The notes beneath the pieces are model-generated. The model was given only the letters and a program-made list of their open reading frames with translations, was not told where the DNA came from and searched no databases. Positions 12,191 through 43,429 of a DNA stretch of 64,000 nt are shown here, in pieces (position 1 is the stretch's first letter; each line of letters starts with the position of its first letter). This stretch comes from Syngnathus acus (taxonomy: Eukaryota > Chordata > Actinopteri > Syngnathiformes > Syngnathidae). Made by a program: the position numbers and the translations under genes. The stretch lies in assembly GCF_901709675.1 (NCBI RefSeq), contig NC_051097.1, positions 6,612,039-6,676,038 on the forward strand, written 5' to 3'.

Positions 12191-14742
12191 GAATAAAAAA
12201 TGTTTGCAAATTCTACAATTCACAGGTACTGCAATTTAATATGCATATAAATAATACCAATAGGGGAAACAAAACATGGTACTCTAATATTTTCGGAACT
12301 GGGTAATGACAGCCAGGAGTCAGCTTTATGTGCGTCATCCAAGGACGAGGAGGGGTACGGAGGGAAGGAAAGAAGACTTCCACGGGGCGGGAAACTCGCT
12401 ATGACCGATAGCCCGCCGGGCCCCACTGAGTCAGCCGACGCTAGGAAGCAGCTAATATACCTTGACATGCGTAGGAAACCCAAAACTCGGCGAGCGCTCC
12501 GTCAGATAGGAGCCACCCAGAGGAGTGTGTAGCCTGAGCCGCCGTGCGTCCTCTCTAACTAGCACTGTTTACATGAGTCCGCGGCCGAGGAATGCTCAAG
12601 TATACCTTGAAGAAACCACAAGCACAACAGCATTAGCAGCACATCAGCTCCCAACCATGGGAACGAGTCAACTCTGCTCGGCTACCAACAACTGGCAATA
12701 TTTTGTCCCGTGTGTGTGTGTGTTTGGTCCATAGGATCGTATCCTTCGGTCAATATTAGCTTGGATGCTGTAATATTGTCAGTTGAGGCTTAATGGGAAT
12801 TGAAAAGGGCAAAGTGACTCCTATGTGGATTTGAGTCAGGACTGATTTTCAGAAAGTAGCTCCAGTGACATGATGGGAACGGACAGTTTGGAAACAAAAA
12901 AGCAAGTTGTGTGCAAAGCTACGCTGCTGACTGCCAGCAGACTTTGTTTTTACAAAAAGACTGGGAAACCAATAGTTGACCAACTAAAATACTTAAACAG
13001 CCATTTAGATACTTATTTTTGTGTGGGAAATGTTTGTGTGGGCCACTTAAGTGAAACAAGAGAGATGCATCGAAAAAAATTTTTTAAAAAGCACTTTCAA
13101 GAATAAAATATTCAAATTTAACTATCAATTATCAATATGAGACCTCAATGAGAACTTTTCACTGCCAGCCCAACTAAAATGGATTTTTGACATCTAGATC
13201 CGTCAAAGTTAGTGAGAGAATTTAGGGATTAGCAAAACCCGCTTGGATTAATTAATCTTGCATCCTTCTGGTGATGTCGCGAAACAATCTAGATCTATCA
13301 AGAGAGGTCCAGTTTCTCGCTCAGAGTGTTGTTCACACTACCTCACACAAAAAAACGATTCTGTATCATTTCCCTGACAAGAAGGCCAACGTGTATAAAC
13401 AACCAAAAAAATGAAACGAAGGAAAAAATGACTAGAGGTTGCAGCTGGGTAAGGTCTGTTTGGCCCCCGAGACCGCCGAAACAGTTAGATAAAGCAAAGG
13501 GGATGACAAGGTGAAGGCATATTGGCTCGGATTTACAGCGGGAGAGGAGAAAAAGAAAAGGGGGGGGTGGATGTTGGCACGCAGGGAAAGTGAGTCTGCG
13601 GTAGACTCGTAAATAGCCGGAGGGACAGAAGGGATGGAGAAATGGAGCTATCAGCAGAGAAGCGATGAAGGTCTGGGCTGGAGCCAACGTAAACACACGC
13701 CGGCCCTCGAGGAGCTGCGGCAACATACGTGCATGAAACGGCCTTGTCCCTACATGATATGTACAAACACACAAACATGTAAACACTTAAGGCTGCGCTT
13801 TTATATGCATCACACACACACATGTATGAACACGCACACACACGCAGAAGGCAAGTTCCCAAACCGCAACATCTTGAGTGTTAAGCCGTGTGTCGTTTCA
13901 TTTCATCACATACTTCACATTAGTCCACTTTGCTACGATACCACAGGATAAACACGCAACGCCCCGCAAGAAAAAAAAAAAGTTTTATTTTTACACGTGA
14001 AATAAACACGTGGGAGAGTTAGCGGCGCCTCGTAGAAAATCGCTTCTAGGCCATCCTGACAGTAAGACTGTATGTGACGCCTCCATTAACGCGTGACCGA
14101 GCGTAGCTGCCGCGCCACAAAACGATCGCCCTCCTGTTGCGTCTTGTTTTTGACCGGCCGACCAACCAAACCGACTTGGGCTCGGTGTTTTCTTAAGCGA
14201 GGCATTCAAAGGTGTTTGGCGAAACTGTAGCGGGGATAGAGCGTCTGCCAAGCATGTCCGCCTGGAATGCAAAACACGAGTCGCGGTCGTTACTCTGGGC
14301 GCGTTGGGAAATTCACTTTGATGCCCTTTGAGAGCGGGAGTGGCAGATTGTGCGCCACTCAAATTTATGTCAAAACGCAGCCAGCTGTCATGTTTGAGTA
14401 GAAAAAGTCGAATTCCCAAAATACTAAATTGTTCACAAGCAAGAATGGCAGGAAGGAGCGCTTATTTTCCAAGTTTGGTCATGTGACATTCACAAACAGA
14501 GCTGTGATTGGTCCTTACCTGGGCAACTGTGATGTCATCAGCAAGTGGCAAAATGGCCGCCCCCTTAAGATGGAAAAAAAATGGGTGGATTTTGCTGCCT
14601 AATTCATTTTAATTTATTAATCAGAATACCGTGTTTAGACTAGTGGGGTCAAAAAACATTATTGTAAAATAAATTTTATGGTTGACTTCTTCTTTAATAT
14701 TCATAGAACGCTAATCCCTAAAAGGAGCATGAAGCTACTTAC

Positions 14743-14967
14743 CATTTGGTTGGAACATGTGGTCAAACACGGATAGGCTTCTTGCTTTGATATACAACAC
14801 TAATCCCTGCAAGTACAAAGAAAATCAGTTGAACAGGAAGAAAAGTGCCAAAAGTAGTGCGAACCCACCCCGTTAGACTTTTGACCTCACTTACCTCAAA
14901 TTGGTTGGGATCAGGTATCAACGTCACACATTGCTTGTATACTTTTGATACAAAACAAACGCACCCC
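14743..14967 (-). other. Two exon-like modules with perfect splice sites, product unknown
   Basis: Minus strand: 14895-14967 and 14743-14806, separated by an 88-bp gap. Each has a CAG acceptor and a GTAAGT donor, and each is open in only one frame. Those frames are phase-compatible (...CVTLIPDPNQFE | GLVLYIKARSLSVFDHMF...). The two modules also resemble each other (TTGTAT-TCAAA near the start, CCAACCAA near the end), giving a period of about 152 bp. They are therefore either duplicated exons of an unrecognised gene or two units of a repeat that happens to carry splice-like ends. I recognise no family. Confidence 0.25.
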
Positions 14968-16772
14968 CTGAAAGTGAAATGAGAAGTTGATCACTGCTCA
15001 AAATGCTGAGTTCGTATTCGGCCGATACGCCGTGAAAGACAAATTCGATTTAAAATAACCTGGGTTCGTTCTTTCAAACAATTTGTCCCATAGATGGTCA
15101 TTTGGACATTGCAGATGTGAAACATCTCCCAGCTAACACAATTTCTGAGCATAAGGTTCCTTTAACAGATTGGAAAAATGCAGCAATAAATAGAACCTAC
15201 ATTTGAGCTATCCTCTTTTCTTCTCCACACAAGTAGGGGGGTCATGGCACTTGTGACCAGTGGATGTTTTGCCACATAAAGCAACAACCTGCATGAGGGT
15301 TCAAAGCCAAGTGCAAAGGAGGGGGGACATGAAAGTAGCACTCAGTAGATCACAAGGTGAAATGGCAAGGAGTGTAAACAGATAAAACAGGCCTCCATTT
15401 CGGGGTCCATCTCAAGCGTACCCTCATTGGGGGCTCTTAACCAAAGATGACTCTCCGTCCATTTGCGGAAAAAGTAGGCATCTGCCGCCCTTGCGTCCAC
15501 TGCGACACCACACATGGGGAATAACGACAGGCGTGTTCCAAAGCGGCGGGGTTGTTTGAGTATTTTAGCGTGTCCAGCTCCCAGGCGGGCTGTTGCTTTG
15601 TGAAAGCCCCGTATTGTATTTCTTTCCTGTGCCAGAGCACGTTTCCTGTGGCGCTGGCGTGTCAAACAACGATGACCCGCCGCTTCCTGAGAGTCGCATG
15701 GAGGCGAGGCCCTGCCACGAGCCCCGGGGGCTCCGAACATCCCCACCTCTCCCTCCCCGTGCTTTCAAGTCATCCCCCACCTTGCTTCTACAGCATCTCA
15801 TCGCCCCCCCCTTACCCCTTTCTGCTTCCCTCTATCCACACCTCCTTTCCTCTTTCGATTCAAGCTTCCCTCCTCCCCTTTCTCCGTCTCTTTTCAGGTC
15901 AAAAAAGGTTGTCAGACATTTCCCGTGCACGTCGTTGATCCAGACCACACCTTGGAGGGGGATTCCTTCATCGGTCACATGCAAGTGTTAAGTCAAATGC
16001 CCCAAAATTGGGGATAGGCATGATAACCAATTGAAGTGGTAGCAATCGTTAAAAATTATTTGCAAATGCAGCAGAGGTCAACCGGCTTTCTCATTCCTTT
16101 AAGGCGTCATTCGGGAATCCTTTAGCTCAATATTTACTAAGCAACACGCTTTTAGTGTTTATTTTGATGATGTCAGGACTATCTTACTGTTGAGCCTTGA
16201 ACAGTCTGCTTTTAAGAGACATTTCCAAGTAAACACCTGTAAGTCTTGTGTGTTGAGCTGCCAATTGGAGCTCCCTGTAGAAATCAAGAACACGGCAAGG
16301 TTAAAAACTTAACCTGACTGATGACTACTAGCTTACAAAAAGACCTTCCTCGCAAATGAAACTTGGATAGAAGAGGAATAAATAAAAAAAATCCTGTTTT
16401 GCTCACACATCTGTTTGTGGGGTCAGCGAGGCTTTCGGTTGGCTTCTCTTCCCGTCTCGTTTGGAGGACATGGCGTACTCGTGGGCTCTGCGCACGTGAG
16501 CTCGTGACACAGGCACGCTTTCCGCGCATCTCCTAAGTGCTTCTTTTTACACTCCGTCCCGTCCGGGTCAGGGATCAGGAAGCGAGCTGGGAGAAAAGAA
16601 GGAAGCAGAAGCAGCTCGCTGCGGCTGCAGGTAGTCACCTTTTGTCTCGACCTTCAACCCGAACCTTCAATCAGGCTGACAGCACACGCTCGGTCGGACA
16701 AAGCGCAGATGTGCATGAGCGGTGACGCGCGACCGCCGCTTTGAGACAAAAAGAAATAAAAATCGTCTTAAT
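14968..16772. other. Intergenic stretch downstream of ndufa8
   Basis: No supported gene. C/T-rich tracts around 15740-15890 create long spurious frames on both strands. The segment 16420-16740 is GC-rich with CpGs but has no convincing splice or coding signal. Confidence 0.5.
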
Positions 16773-16988
16773 TTATTTCTTTATTATGTGACAACCATGT
16801 TGACGTGCGACATTTACAGAAGTAGACAGGAAAGCTGTATGAATCACACAGCCTTCCTTTCATCAAAATATATTTTATGAAGCCAGCTAAAGCTCTGTGC
16901 AAAAGCAACTTTTAGACTTAAACAACATCAAACTGCTGCTATGGGCACATTTTACCATTTTGGCTGCTTTTGGACAGAGCCCGTGACC

Positions 16989-18758
16989 TCACCAGGTCCA
17001 AAAGAACAACCTGCTGCCGTATTTGGAAGGCTCGAGTTTACCCTCGGTGGTCGGGTTGGGCTCGGGGCGCGGACGAGAGTGATAGGGGTTCTCAGGCAGG
17101 GGCCTCGAAGTGGAAACCTTGGTCACCTAGAAAAGAAAGCAGGCACATGATTTAAAGTACCAGAATACTTAAAAAAAAACGGTTAAAAACATGGAATACA
17201 TTTGAACTGTTTAATACTTTCTACGGTGCTTTTATTTAATATTTGATAATAATCACCTTAGTTGAAATATACCTTAGCAGTTGGAGTTCTTAAAAACAGC
17301 TACTCGAGTTGGCATGATGGCAAATGAAAAGTATTTTTCTCACTACCTTGACAGACGATTTGTTTTTTTTTTCCTGTCAAGTTGCTGAGCAACTGCTGAA
17401 GGCGAGGCAGGAGCGTCGCAGTGATCACAAGTTAGCTGCCATTTTCCACCTCAACTAAAGAGTTGCGAACAATAGCTTTGACTGACAAGGGAAAGTTGGA
17501 GTGGAGCGGGGACAAAAAGCCTGATTTGTGAAATGTACAGTTAGGTAGATGCAATCAGAGGCTCCTCTAATCAACACGAAGAACGGCAGCTATCAAACGG
17601 AAGTGGCGGCTAACGAGGCTCACCTTCGACAGATCTCCCAGCTCGGGTCTCTCCCAGCCCAGTTTGTCAAGGACGCAGTTGTCGAAGGATTCCTGTTGCT
17701 TGCGGCAATAACGCAGCTCGGCCAAATTGGAATAGTCTAGACAGGTCCAGTACTCGGTGAACGACTCTGCGCAGTTCCCCTTGATTTGCCTGACGGGCAC
17801 AATGACAACTCTCGTAAAGCTTTTTAAATTTAAATCTGCGAGGTGGGCAGTTTTTAATCAAAAATGTAAGACTTGAATTTAGTAGTACGGTCATGTTGTA
17901 CCTGAAGAAGTTAAGGGCACACTCGTTGACTTTCCTCCCTTCTTCGAGACACTTGCGAGGGTCTTTCTCCTCCCAGCGGCAGAGCATGAACTCCTTGTTG
18001 GGTTTGTCACATTGCGAGCCATAGTGATGAGCGGCCGCCTTCAGCACCGCAGATGACACATTAATCTGGACGTACAGAAATTAAGGACAATCAATAAACG
18101 CATTTACATTTACTCCATATTGGCAAACAACGATTCCCAATATGCTCATTTAATAATGCAATTAATCTAACGTGTATATATTTCAGAACGTTGGAGGAGA
18201 TTTGGGAAAACCCACACTAGTATGGGGAGGCAGTAGACAAGTCGAACCCCATAATTGTGAGACATATGTACTAACCACTTCCCCACCGTGCTGTCCTAAT
18301 ACACCAGCTAACCATATTGTATTTATTTTCTGATAAGCATTGCAATATTATTGAAACATTATCTCTGTTGAAGCTTTTAGTACAGTAAACGAGGTCCGCG
18401 GAGCTAACGCTTAACTTTCAAGGTTCAAACGTGTCATATTAGGTTGTTGTGATTGACAGAAATTAGAAACATAGCAGACATAATAAAACAGATATTGCAA
18501 GCTGGAGACAATTCTAACTTCTTACTGTTGTGCTATTTACGTGCAACTTAATAACTGCAATATAATTTTCTCTTAACGTCCTATGGCTGATGACAAATAA
18601 GATGAGTTTCTTACAGTAAATATATTCCAATAAAGTACAAGCGACAGGTATTAGCGGGAGAGCTAACACGCTAGCTTAAATGGGGAAAAATTTCCATTCA
18701 AACGGCTGCTTACCTCGTCCACCTTCAGCTCCTGCAAACTGGGGATTTCCACCGGCAT
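16989..18758 (-). CDS. ndufa8: NADH:ubiquinone oxidoreductase subunit A8, complete, 4 coding exons
   Basis: Accessory subunit of mitochondrial respiratory complex I, on the intermembrane-space face. Coding exons in transcript order: 18714-18758, 17902-18065, 17624-17789 and 16989-17126. All introns are GT-AG and phases agree. The product is 170 aa; human is 172. Four CX9C motifs (C34-C44, C54-C64, C76-C86, C98-C108) form the two CHCH helix pairs that are imported and oxidised by the MIA40 pathway. The C-terminus [14 protein letters not shown]...GSRLFFW is diagnostic for the family. The start codon lies in the short first exon ([15 protein letters not shown]), as in mammals. Introns 2 and 3 are short (112 and 497 bp). 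It is head-to-head with morn5 and shares a promoter region carrying CRE and NRF-1-like sites. Two AATAAA signals (minus strand, 16773-16785) lie about 210 bp past the stop codon. Nothing looks broken. Confidence 0.97.
18190..18298. repeat. Interspersed repeat fragment (first intron of ndufa8)
   Basis: GGGAAAACCCACACTAG ... AATTGTGAGACATATGTACT ... AACCACTTCCCCACCGTGCTG matches a teleost repeat usually seen as AACTGTGAGGCAGACGTGCT followed by AACCACT...CCACCGTGC. A related copy lies at 27745-27865. Confidence 0.5.
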
Positions 18759-19268
18759 GACTGCATGCGTGTGTAACAAAACACGCAGAGAAACCAACGA
18801 GTCGGACAAAACTTTGAAGGTCTCCTCGTCTTGCTCAGGACGAGCGACGAGGCCGCCGAGAAGGTCAGTTTTCACGTCTGTCAACTCGGCGCGTGTGGAT
18901 GACGTCACGACTAGCGACATGGACACCACAACACGCATGCGCACAGGGATCCCGTTTAAAAATGTTTTTATAAGTATGTTTTTTTTATCTAACTTGGGAT
19001 TTTCTAATGCATTTTATTCGTTAGAATGTTTCAGTAATAATAATTTAAATTTCAGCGAGAGAAAAATGCCACCACCCCAGACAACATGTTACCATGGTAA
19101 CGGTACACTCAGATAATGTCACGCTTTAAAACTATTGAACGTTTCTTGCACGTTATTGCTTTGGGGGGGGAAACATCTGTTTCTGTCTTTTGTGTCATAG
19201 TAAGTACAGAAGGGGGGGGGGGGATATTTTGAGCAGACTGGTCATTGAAAGTAAATTAAGAAATAAAA
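18759..19268. promoter_or_regulatory. Shared bidirectional promoter region of ndufa8 and morn5
   Basis: The two start codons point away from each other across 510 bp. Sites seen directly: a full palindromic CRE (TGACGTCA) at 18900-18907, 142 bp upstream of the ndufa8 ATG; an NRF-1-like CGCATGCGCA at 18934-18943, typical of nuclear genes for mitochondrial proteins; and a perfect RFX X-box at 19088-19101 nearer morn5. No TATA box is obvious. Poly-G runs lie at about 19163 and 19212. The assignment of each site to a gene is inferred from distance. Confidence 0.75.
19088..19101. promoter_or_regulatory. Perfect RFX X-box upstream of morn5
   Basis: GTTACCATGGTAAC is a fully palindromic 14-mer that fits the X-box consensus GTNRCC-N(0-3)-RGYAAC with a 2-bp spacer. 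It ends 168 bp before the morn5 ATG. RFX factors bind such sites in promoters of ciliary genes, and MORN5 is a cilium/sperm-flagellum-associated gene, so the site makes biological sense. Binding itself is inferred. Confidence 0.6.
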
Positions 19269-23628
<4,360 letters not shown>

Positions 23629-24121
23629 TACTGTAATGTTTGCAATAGTAAAGCACGTTTATTTTTGGGTCCCTCAGTTCAATAAATAATACATTGAATG
23701 GAAAACTGATCAAGTTTAGGTGTTATCATTACACTTGCCAGGCAATTTATTAGGTTCTAGTACCTGCTACTTGTTTGTAAGGCCAGGTAACAGAATCCCG
23801 GAGCGGACTTGATCCAATTTAGAAAATATTCAGAAAAACCATGAAATGCTTAGAATCAATCATTCAGCACCATCACGTCACTGCAACTGCCCTTAAATAG
23901 CCCTGACTGGGAATAGGTGACAGGTGTGTCTCACTAGCGCCCTGCAATGGATGCAGAAAAACTATCAAAATAAACATTTCTGTAAAATACATCAAATTTT
24001 TTTGTATCTTTAAACCTAGACTTTCACAAATATGAGAATAAATAAATAAAATGGAAGCTAATCACCCTTTCGCACCCTGTTGAATGCAGTAACAAGTAAA
24101 CATGCGAACGTTAGCTTACAG

Positions 24122-24442
24122 CAGGGGTGTCAAACCAATTTTTTTGGCGGGTCGCATTGTAGTCATAGCTTCTTTCGGAGGGCCATTATGTCTGTCAACC
24201 CATATAAATGTATGAGCCCCTCCGATTATAGAGTAAAAGCTACAAAATAAACTGACAAATAACTCGTTTTCAGATCAGACGAGTAAAAACTGGTCAAATA
24301 TTTAAAAAAAAGATATTAAAAGTGAAGACAATTTGCAATTCTAGTAATGACACACAAATTTGATGCACAATTTGTCTTCGCGGGCCACATAATTTGATGT
24401 GGCGGGCCCTATCTGGCCCCCGGGCCTTGAGTTTGACACCTG
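24122..24442. mobile_element. Non-autonomous hAT-like DNA transposon (321 bp)
   Basis: Terminal inverted repeats CAGGGGTGTCAAAC (left) and GTTTGACACCTG (right) bound a non-coding body with internal inverted stretches (GGCGGGTCGCAT... against GCGGGCCACAT...). This end sequence is widespread in vertebrate genomes on hAT-type elements. Flanks (GCTTACAG and TGGCTTGCTACAG) give only an imperfect target duplication. It lies between the convergent ends of morn5 and lhx6. Confidence 0.7.
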
Positions 24443-24920
24443 TGGCTTGCTACAGTATTAGGCTATTAGGGTCACACTTCAGGCAAATGCAATCTAGATT
24501 TGTTTTTTTTTGCCTGTATCAGATTTTTTTTATGATGATCTGAACAGCTCAATTAATTTTTTTCTTTAAAACGTAGTCCTGAATTGGTTACGCATCCGAT
24601 GTTTCGCAATCTGCCAGCATCGGAGACAGACATGATGCTAATCATATTAGTCATAGAGAATGACCACCCAAGTCATCACATTCTGTTTTATTGCGTGTGT
24701 TTACACAAAACATCGATGATGCACAGTCTATCAAATAAACTTTTGTTTTCGATTCATTGTTGTTGTTTTTTTTCATTTTATTTTACAAAAACCAAACAAA
24801 AGTGCTTTACAGGGATTTTTTTTTCATCTCAATAAATACAAGGACGTTGAGGTTCACGTTGGATCTGCTTCTTTACACGATGGCCTTGGGATTTAAGTAC
24901 ATGATGCGCAGACCTTCCCC

Positions 24921-24959
<39 letters not shown>

Positions 24960-24982
24960 TCACACACACACACACACACACA
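24921..24982. repeat. (CA)n microsatellite, interrupted
   Basis: CA repeat broken once by GCACT, probably in or near the lhx6 3' end. Confidence 0.95.
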
Positions 24983-25629
24983 AAAAGTCACATCTTACTA
25001 GTAGGTTCCATTTTTGTCATTTTTGTACCAATACTGTTTCACTCCAAGCAAAGACAGGCATTATTTTATTTCCTTTCTTTTCTTTAAGGAATGATTACTT
25101 TGACCAGTATGCAGTCTGTTTATAGAAACCTGAAATTGACAAAATACTCCGACTTTGTGCTTTGCGGTCATCCTTCATTTTAAGCCATTGAATCCAATTG
25201 ACATAATCGGCAATTGGAAATGACGCCTTGCGAGACAACGGGGTTTTGTTGCCGCGAGTCATTATGGATGATGAGTAAATTTCATTTTGGTGGACTTCCA
25301 AGGTCTTGCTGACCACAGTTTGAGCCCACCACTGTGTCAAATCCCCCCTCCCACCCGCTTCATTCGTTTGCAGACCTTCAGAGGCTTCAGTCCTTCTGCT
25401 TGAGTCACTTCCACGCTTCCAAAACTCCTCCCGAGTCAAAACAATTCCACTTGTACGATGTGCGTGTGATCAATGACATCATACACGAGGAGGCGAAATA
25501 TTCTCTCGCTCAGCCGAGCCGACTCCCGCTCGACCTCATGGTTGCCACGCGGGCATCAGTGATTGGAGGTCAAGGGTCAGGGCGGTGGGGTTTGCAGGGG
25601 TCCGAAAAGGTCGGGGTGGTAGCGGTGTG

Positions 25630-35616
<9,987 letters not shown>

Positions 35617-37505
35617 CAATCCCCTGGAGCCTCAAAGCGAGTAGCAGTCAAGCCGGGGATAAGATGTCGATGGGCGGCCAACTGAGCTTCGACCATCCGA
35701 TGCTCGCACGAGACGATCCTCTCCTCCTATTTTTTTTTTTTTTTAAACCAGGCTTATTTCTCCTATCCCGTCTTTACGAACGTCGTTCCTCCCGATGCTC
35801 CTCTTGCGTGCTGAAGCAAAAACTGCGTTTGCGTAGTGGGAAGACATGCAGGCATGTGCGCATATGCGCACCCTCCCCTTGTGCACGCTACGTCTTCGCT
35901 CACTGGTGGGATGGAGTTGTGACTTTACAGGAAGTGGAACTTGCACGCAGCTTCTTATTCCTCCACGCAAACGCTTTCCAAGATGCACGAGCGGGTGGGG
36001 ACTGAGAGCCTGCAAAGAATAAAGTTAGATGTCCGTGGCCTGCCTCTTTTGGGGCGGGTGTTTTTGCATGCATGCACATTTGCATATCTCAAGATTAACT
36101 GCGGAAAAACAAGCAATTAAAATGACAGAGTCTTGATATGTCATTGGAAACGCAAAAGCACATATGCGTCTCTATTCATTTAAATCAAGACACGTGGCGT
36201 TAACTTGCTTATACACATCATTGTTTTAATTATAATGTTTGGTTTGAGTTGAACGCATGAAAATTGAAACAATTGCTGAATTACGACACAGAAAACATTT
36301 CAGAATATACAACACATTTTATTTAACTGTCACACAGGTGCCAAATGTCAATATTTGCAATTATTCTGAAAAGGAAAAAAATAAAACGAAGTAAAAGAGC
36401 CCACACACGTTTACATTGTCTCCAAAAAATACATTCAAACATACACAAAATGACACAAATTAGAATCGTTAGCTAAACCAGCATTTTGAAAATGGGGTCG
36501 ATCGTGTGTGACATTTAATTTAGGAACAGACATTAGGATGATTGCCAGCGATTTAATGCATAAAAGAGGTCAAATTGGTCTTTTTGTTGCAAACCAGCAA
36601 GGGTTTAGTTGGTCGTTAAGCATTGTAACAAACGCGCTATATTTTCTAAGCAATTTGGATGCAATAGTTTGCACACCCCTCGGTGCGCATTAATAAATAG
36701 TTTAGTTTATTAATTTGATTAAGTAGACGTGGACGTTTAACTGAAATTAAATTGTTCGCGATATATGGATCGTGTTTCTTTTTGTGAGAAAATGTTTTTT
36801 TAATTCCACACAAAGTAAAAAAATAAATAAATAAAACGAATGCCTCAAAGTAAGCTTTGGCAGGAAAAAAATAAATAAACGAGCTAAATGCTAGTATTTT
36901 ACATGGTTCATTTATGAGATTACATTATATGACCTGATTTGGATTTTTATGATGTCGTCCTAAAACGTAAACCCCCTGTAAAAGATTATCTAATGAAAAA
37001 ATGTACAAATCAACATCAATTTTGATCAAAATAAATTTAATTTAAAACAATGTTGGAAGCCAACACACTTTTTTCATAACAGGGGCCATTTTATCTAATT
37101 TTCCAAAGTCCTCCAATGGCCAAACAAAATGGAACAATATGATGCAAAACGAATACAAATGTTTATTATTATACACTCTAAGCATTTGTGGGTTAGATGT
37201 TTTTTCTCCTGAGGCTTAAATTGCTTTGAAAATTGGTTAAATAATCGAGGTATATTATGACCTACAGTTTGTAGATAATTTCCACACCCCCTGCTTTAAT
37301 AAAACTAAATGAGGGTGGGAAGAAAAATAATAAAAGAAAAAAGAAATCCAAACAGTTTTGCATTTCATTTTTTTTTCCAAAGGTTTCTTTAGTACTTCCT
37401 GCACATTCCAAACATCAACACATGCACACTCAAATAAAATGTAACACAAGAGAAACAACTGAATTCATAATATGTCCATCATTGTTCGCAATAAATGTCA
37501 TTGTC
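35617..37505. other. Spacer upstream of lhx6 and downstream of rbm18
   Basis: Contains the lhx6 5' UTR and promoter just above 35616; no TATA box was identified. The remainder (about 36100-37500) is strongly AT-rich with many ATAAATAAA runs and no recognisable exon. Confidence 0.5.
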
Positions 37506-37609
37506 TTTAATTCCCATTTTAAGAAGTTCCTGTTGAGGTGGTGAGGGGGCCTGAGTTGTGTGTGTATGTGTGGGGGGGGGGGGTTCTCCTTGAAAGGTGG
37601 GCGGACGGG

Positions 37610-42702
<5,093 letters not shown>

Positions 42703-43008
42703 GTGTCCACTGACAAGACAAAGTACAAGATTGATGAAACACCATGCACACCTGGAATATGATCACTTGTTAATCGATTTAAAAAATAAATAAATACATT
42801 TTGAGTATAATAGAAATCATACGCGATGAAGTTCTGGTAAACATTTGCGGCGACTGGTCTCATTTGATTTCAAAACACTGCTTAAATTTACCCTTAGCTG
42901 CTCAATATTAGTGTTCTCAACAACAAAGAAGATGCAGTTAAATGATTGATTTAATATTGCTGCTTTATTTAAACAGGTTACTAGCGATTAGCATTCTTAG
43001 CATTTACC

Positions 43009-43429
43009 TTCTATCAAACCTGATATGATCACGGTTTCTTCTTCGATAGAATTAGCTTCTGATCCCGCTTTCGGGGTGCTTCGGTGATGTCAGATAATTA
43101 TAATAAGCATTCTAAATCTACGGGTTAGATTATCGATTGTAAATTGGATTGGGTGCCTTGTTTTGAGGGCGAGGCGATGGATTTGTTGCCATCTGACAAC
43201 ATAGGCGCATTGTAATGACGTGTAGTGGTTGTTTTTAAAGTGCGCTCGGTTTTAGGATTTGCACATTCCGATTGCACACAAAGTTCTTTGCGTCAGGTGG
43301 GTTCCCGTCCACCTGACGCACTCTGTAAAGTATTTTAAGCGCCACCGTCTCCGAAACACGTCGCGGGAAGATGACCAAAAATGTCAAGCACCGCTTCCCC
43401 GTAACATGCTCCCGTGAAGATTTGTCACA
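43009..43429. promoter_or_regulatory. Probable bidirectional promoter and 5' UTR exons of rbm18 (-) and mrrf (+)
   Basis: Two good donors point outward from this segment: minus strand AAG|GTAAAT with the exon ending near 43009, and plus strand CACA|GTAAGT with the exon ending at 43429. They match acceptors just upstream of both start codons (rbm18 at about 42709; mrrf with its exon starting at 45504). The middle is locally GC-richer and holds a 12-bp perfect inverted repeat at 43289-43320. The head-to-head arrangement is also found in mammals. Exact exons and transcription starts are inferred. Confidence 0.5.
43289..43320. repeat. Perfect 12-bp inverted repeat in the rbm18/mrrf promoter
   Basis: Arms TGCGTCAGGTGG (43289-43300) and CCACCTGACGCA (43309-43320) are exact reverse complements around an 8-base loop. 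Each arm contains a CAGGTG E-box. It could bind a dimeric factor or form a stem. Confidence 0.7.

Larger units (their letters stand above)
1..14742. other. Intergenic region without recognised genes
   Basis: No conserved coding exon could be recognised on either strand. In mammals TTLL11 lies on this side of NDUFA8, but none of its tubulin-ligase motifs was seen. The stretch contains an old SINE-like copy (5379-5540), a hAT end (1827-1920), a (TG)n tract (8454-8484), a (GGGAA)n tract (7222-7275), a (CCGGG)n run (8003-8024), a (TCC)n run (4555-4582), and several short inverted repeats. GC-richer, non-repetitive islands at about 4510-5150 and 7690-8110 could be conserved regulatory DNA. Confidence 0.6.
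23687..25064. other. Tail-to-tail spacer between morn5 and lhx6
   Basis: Holds the hAT-like element at 24122-24442 and an interrupted (CA)n tract (24921-24982). The rest is AT-rich and without coding signal. Confidence 0.6.

Noticed and set aside
13343-13862. 147- and 109-residue minus-strand frames
   Set aside because: Composition follows local CA/TG and pyrimidine tracts; no conserved motif and no splice-supported neighbours.
15342-15991. Overlapping long frames on both strands
   Set aside because: They arise from C/T-rich low-complexity sequence, have no recognisable domain, and contradict each other in position.
1-16772. TTLL11 expected beside ndufa8 from mammalian synteny
   Set aside because: No tubulin-tyrosine-ligase motifs found on the minus strand; the gene may start beyond the left edge or lie elsewhere.
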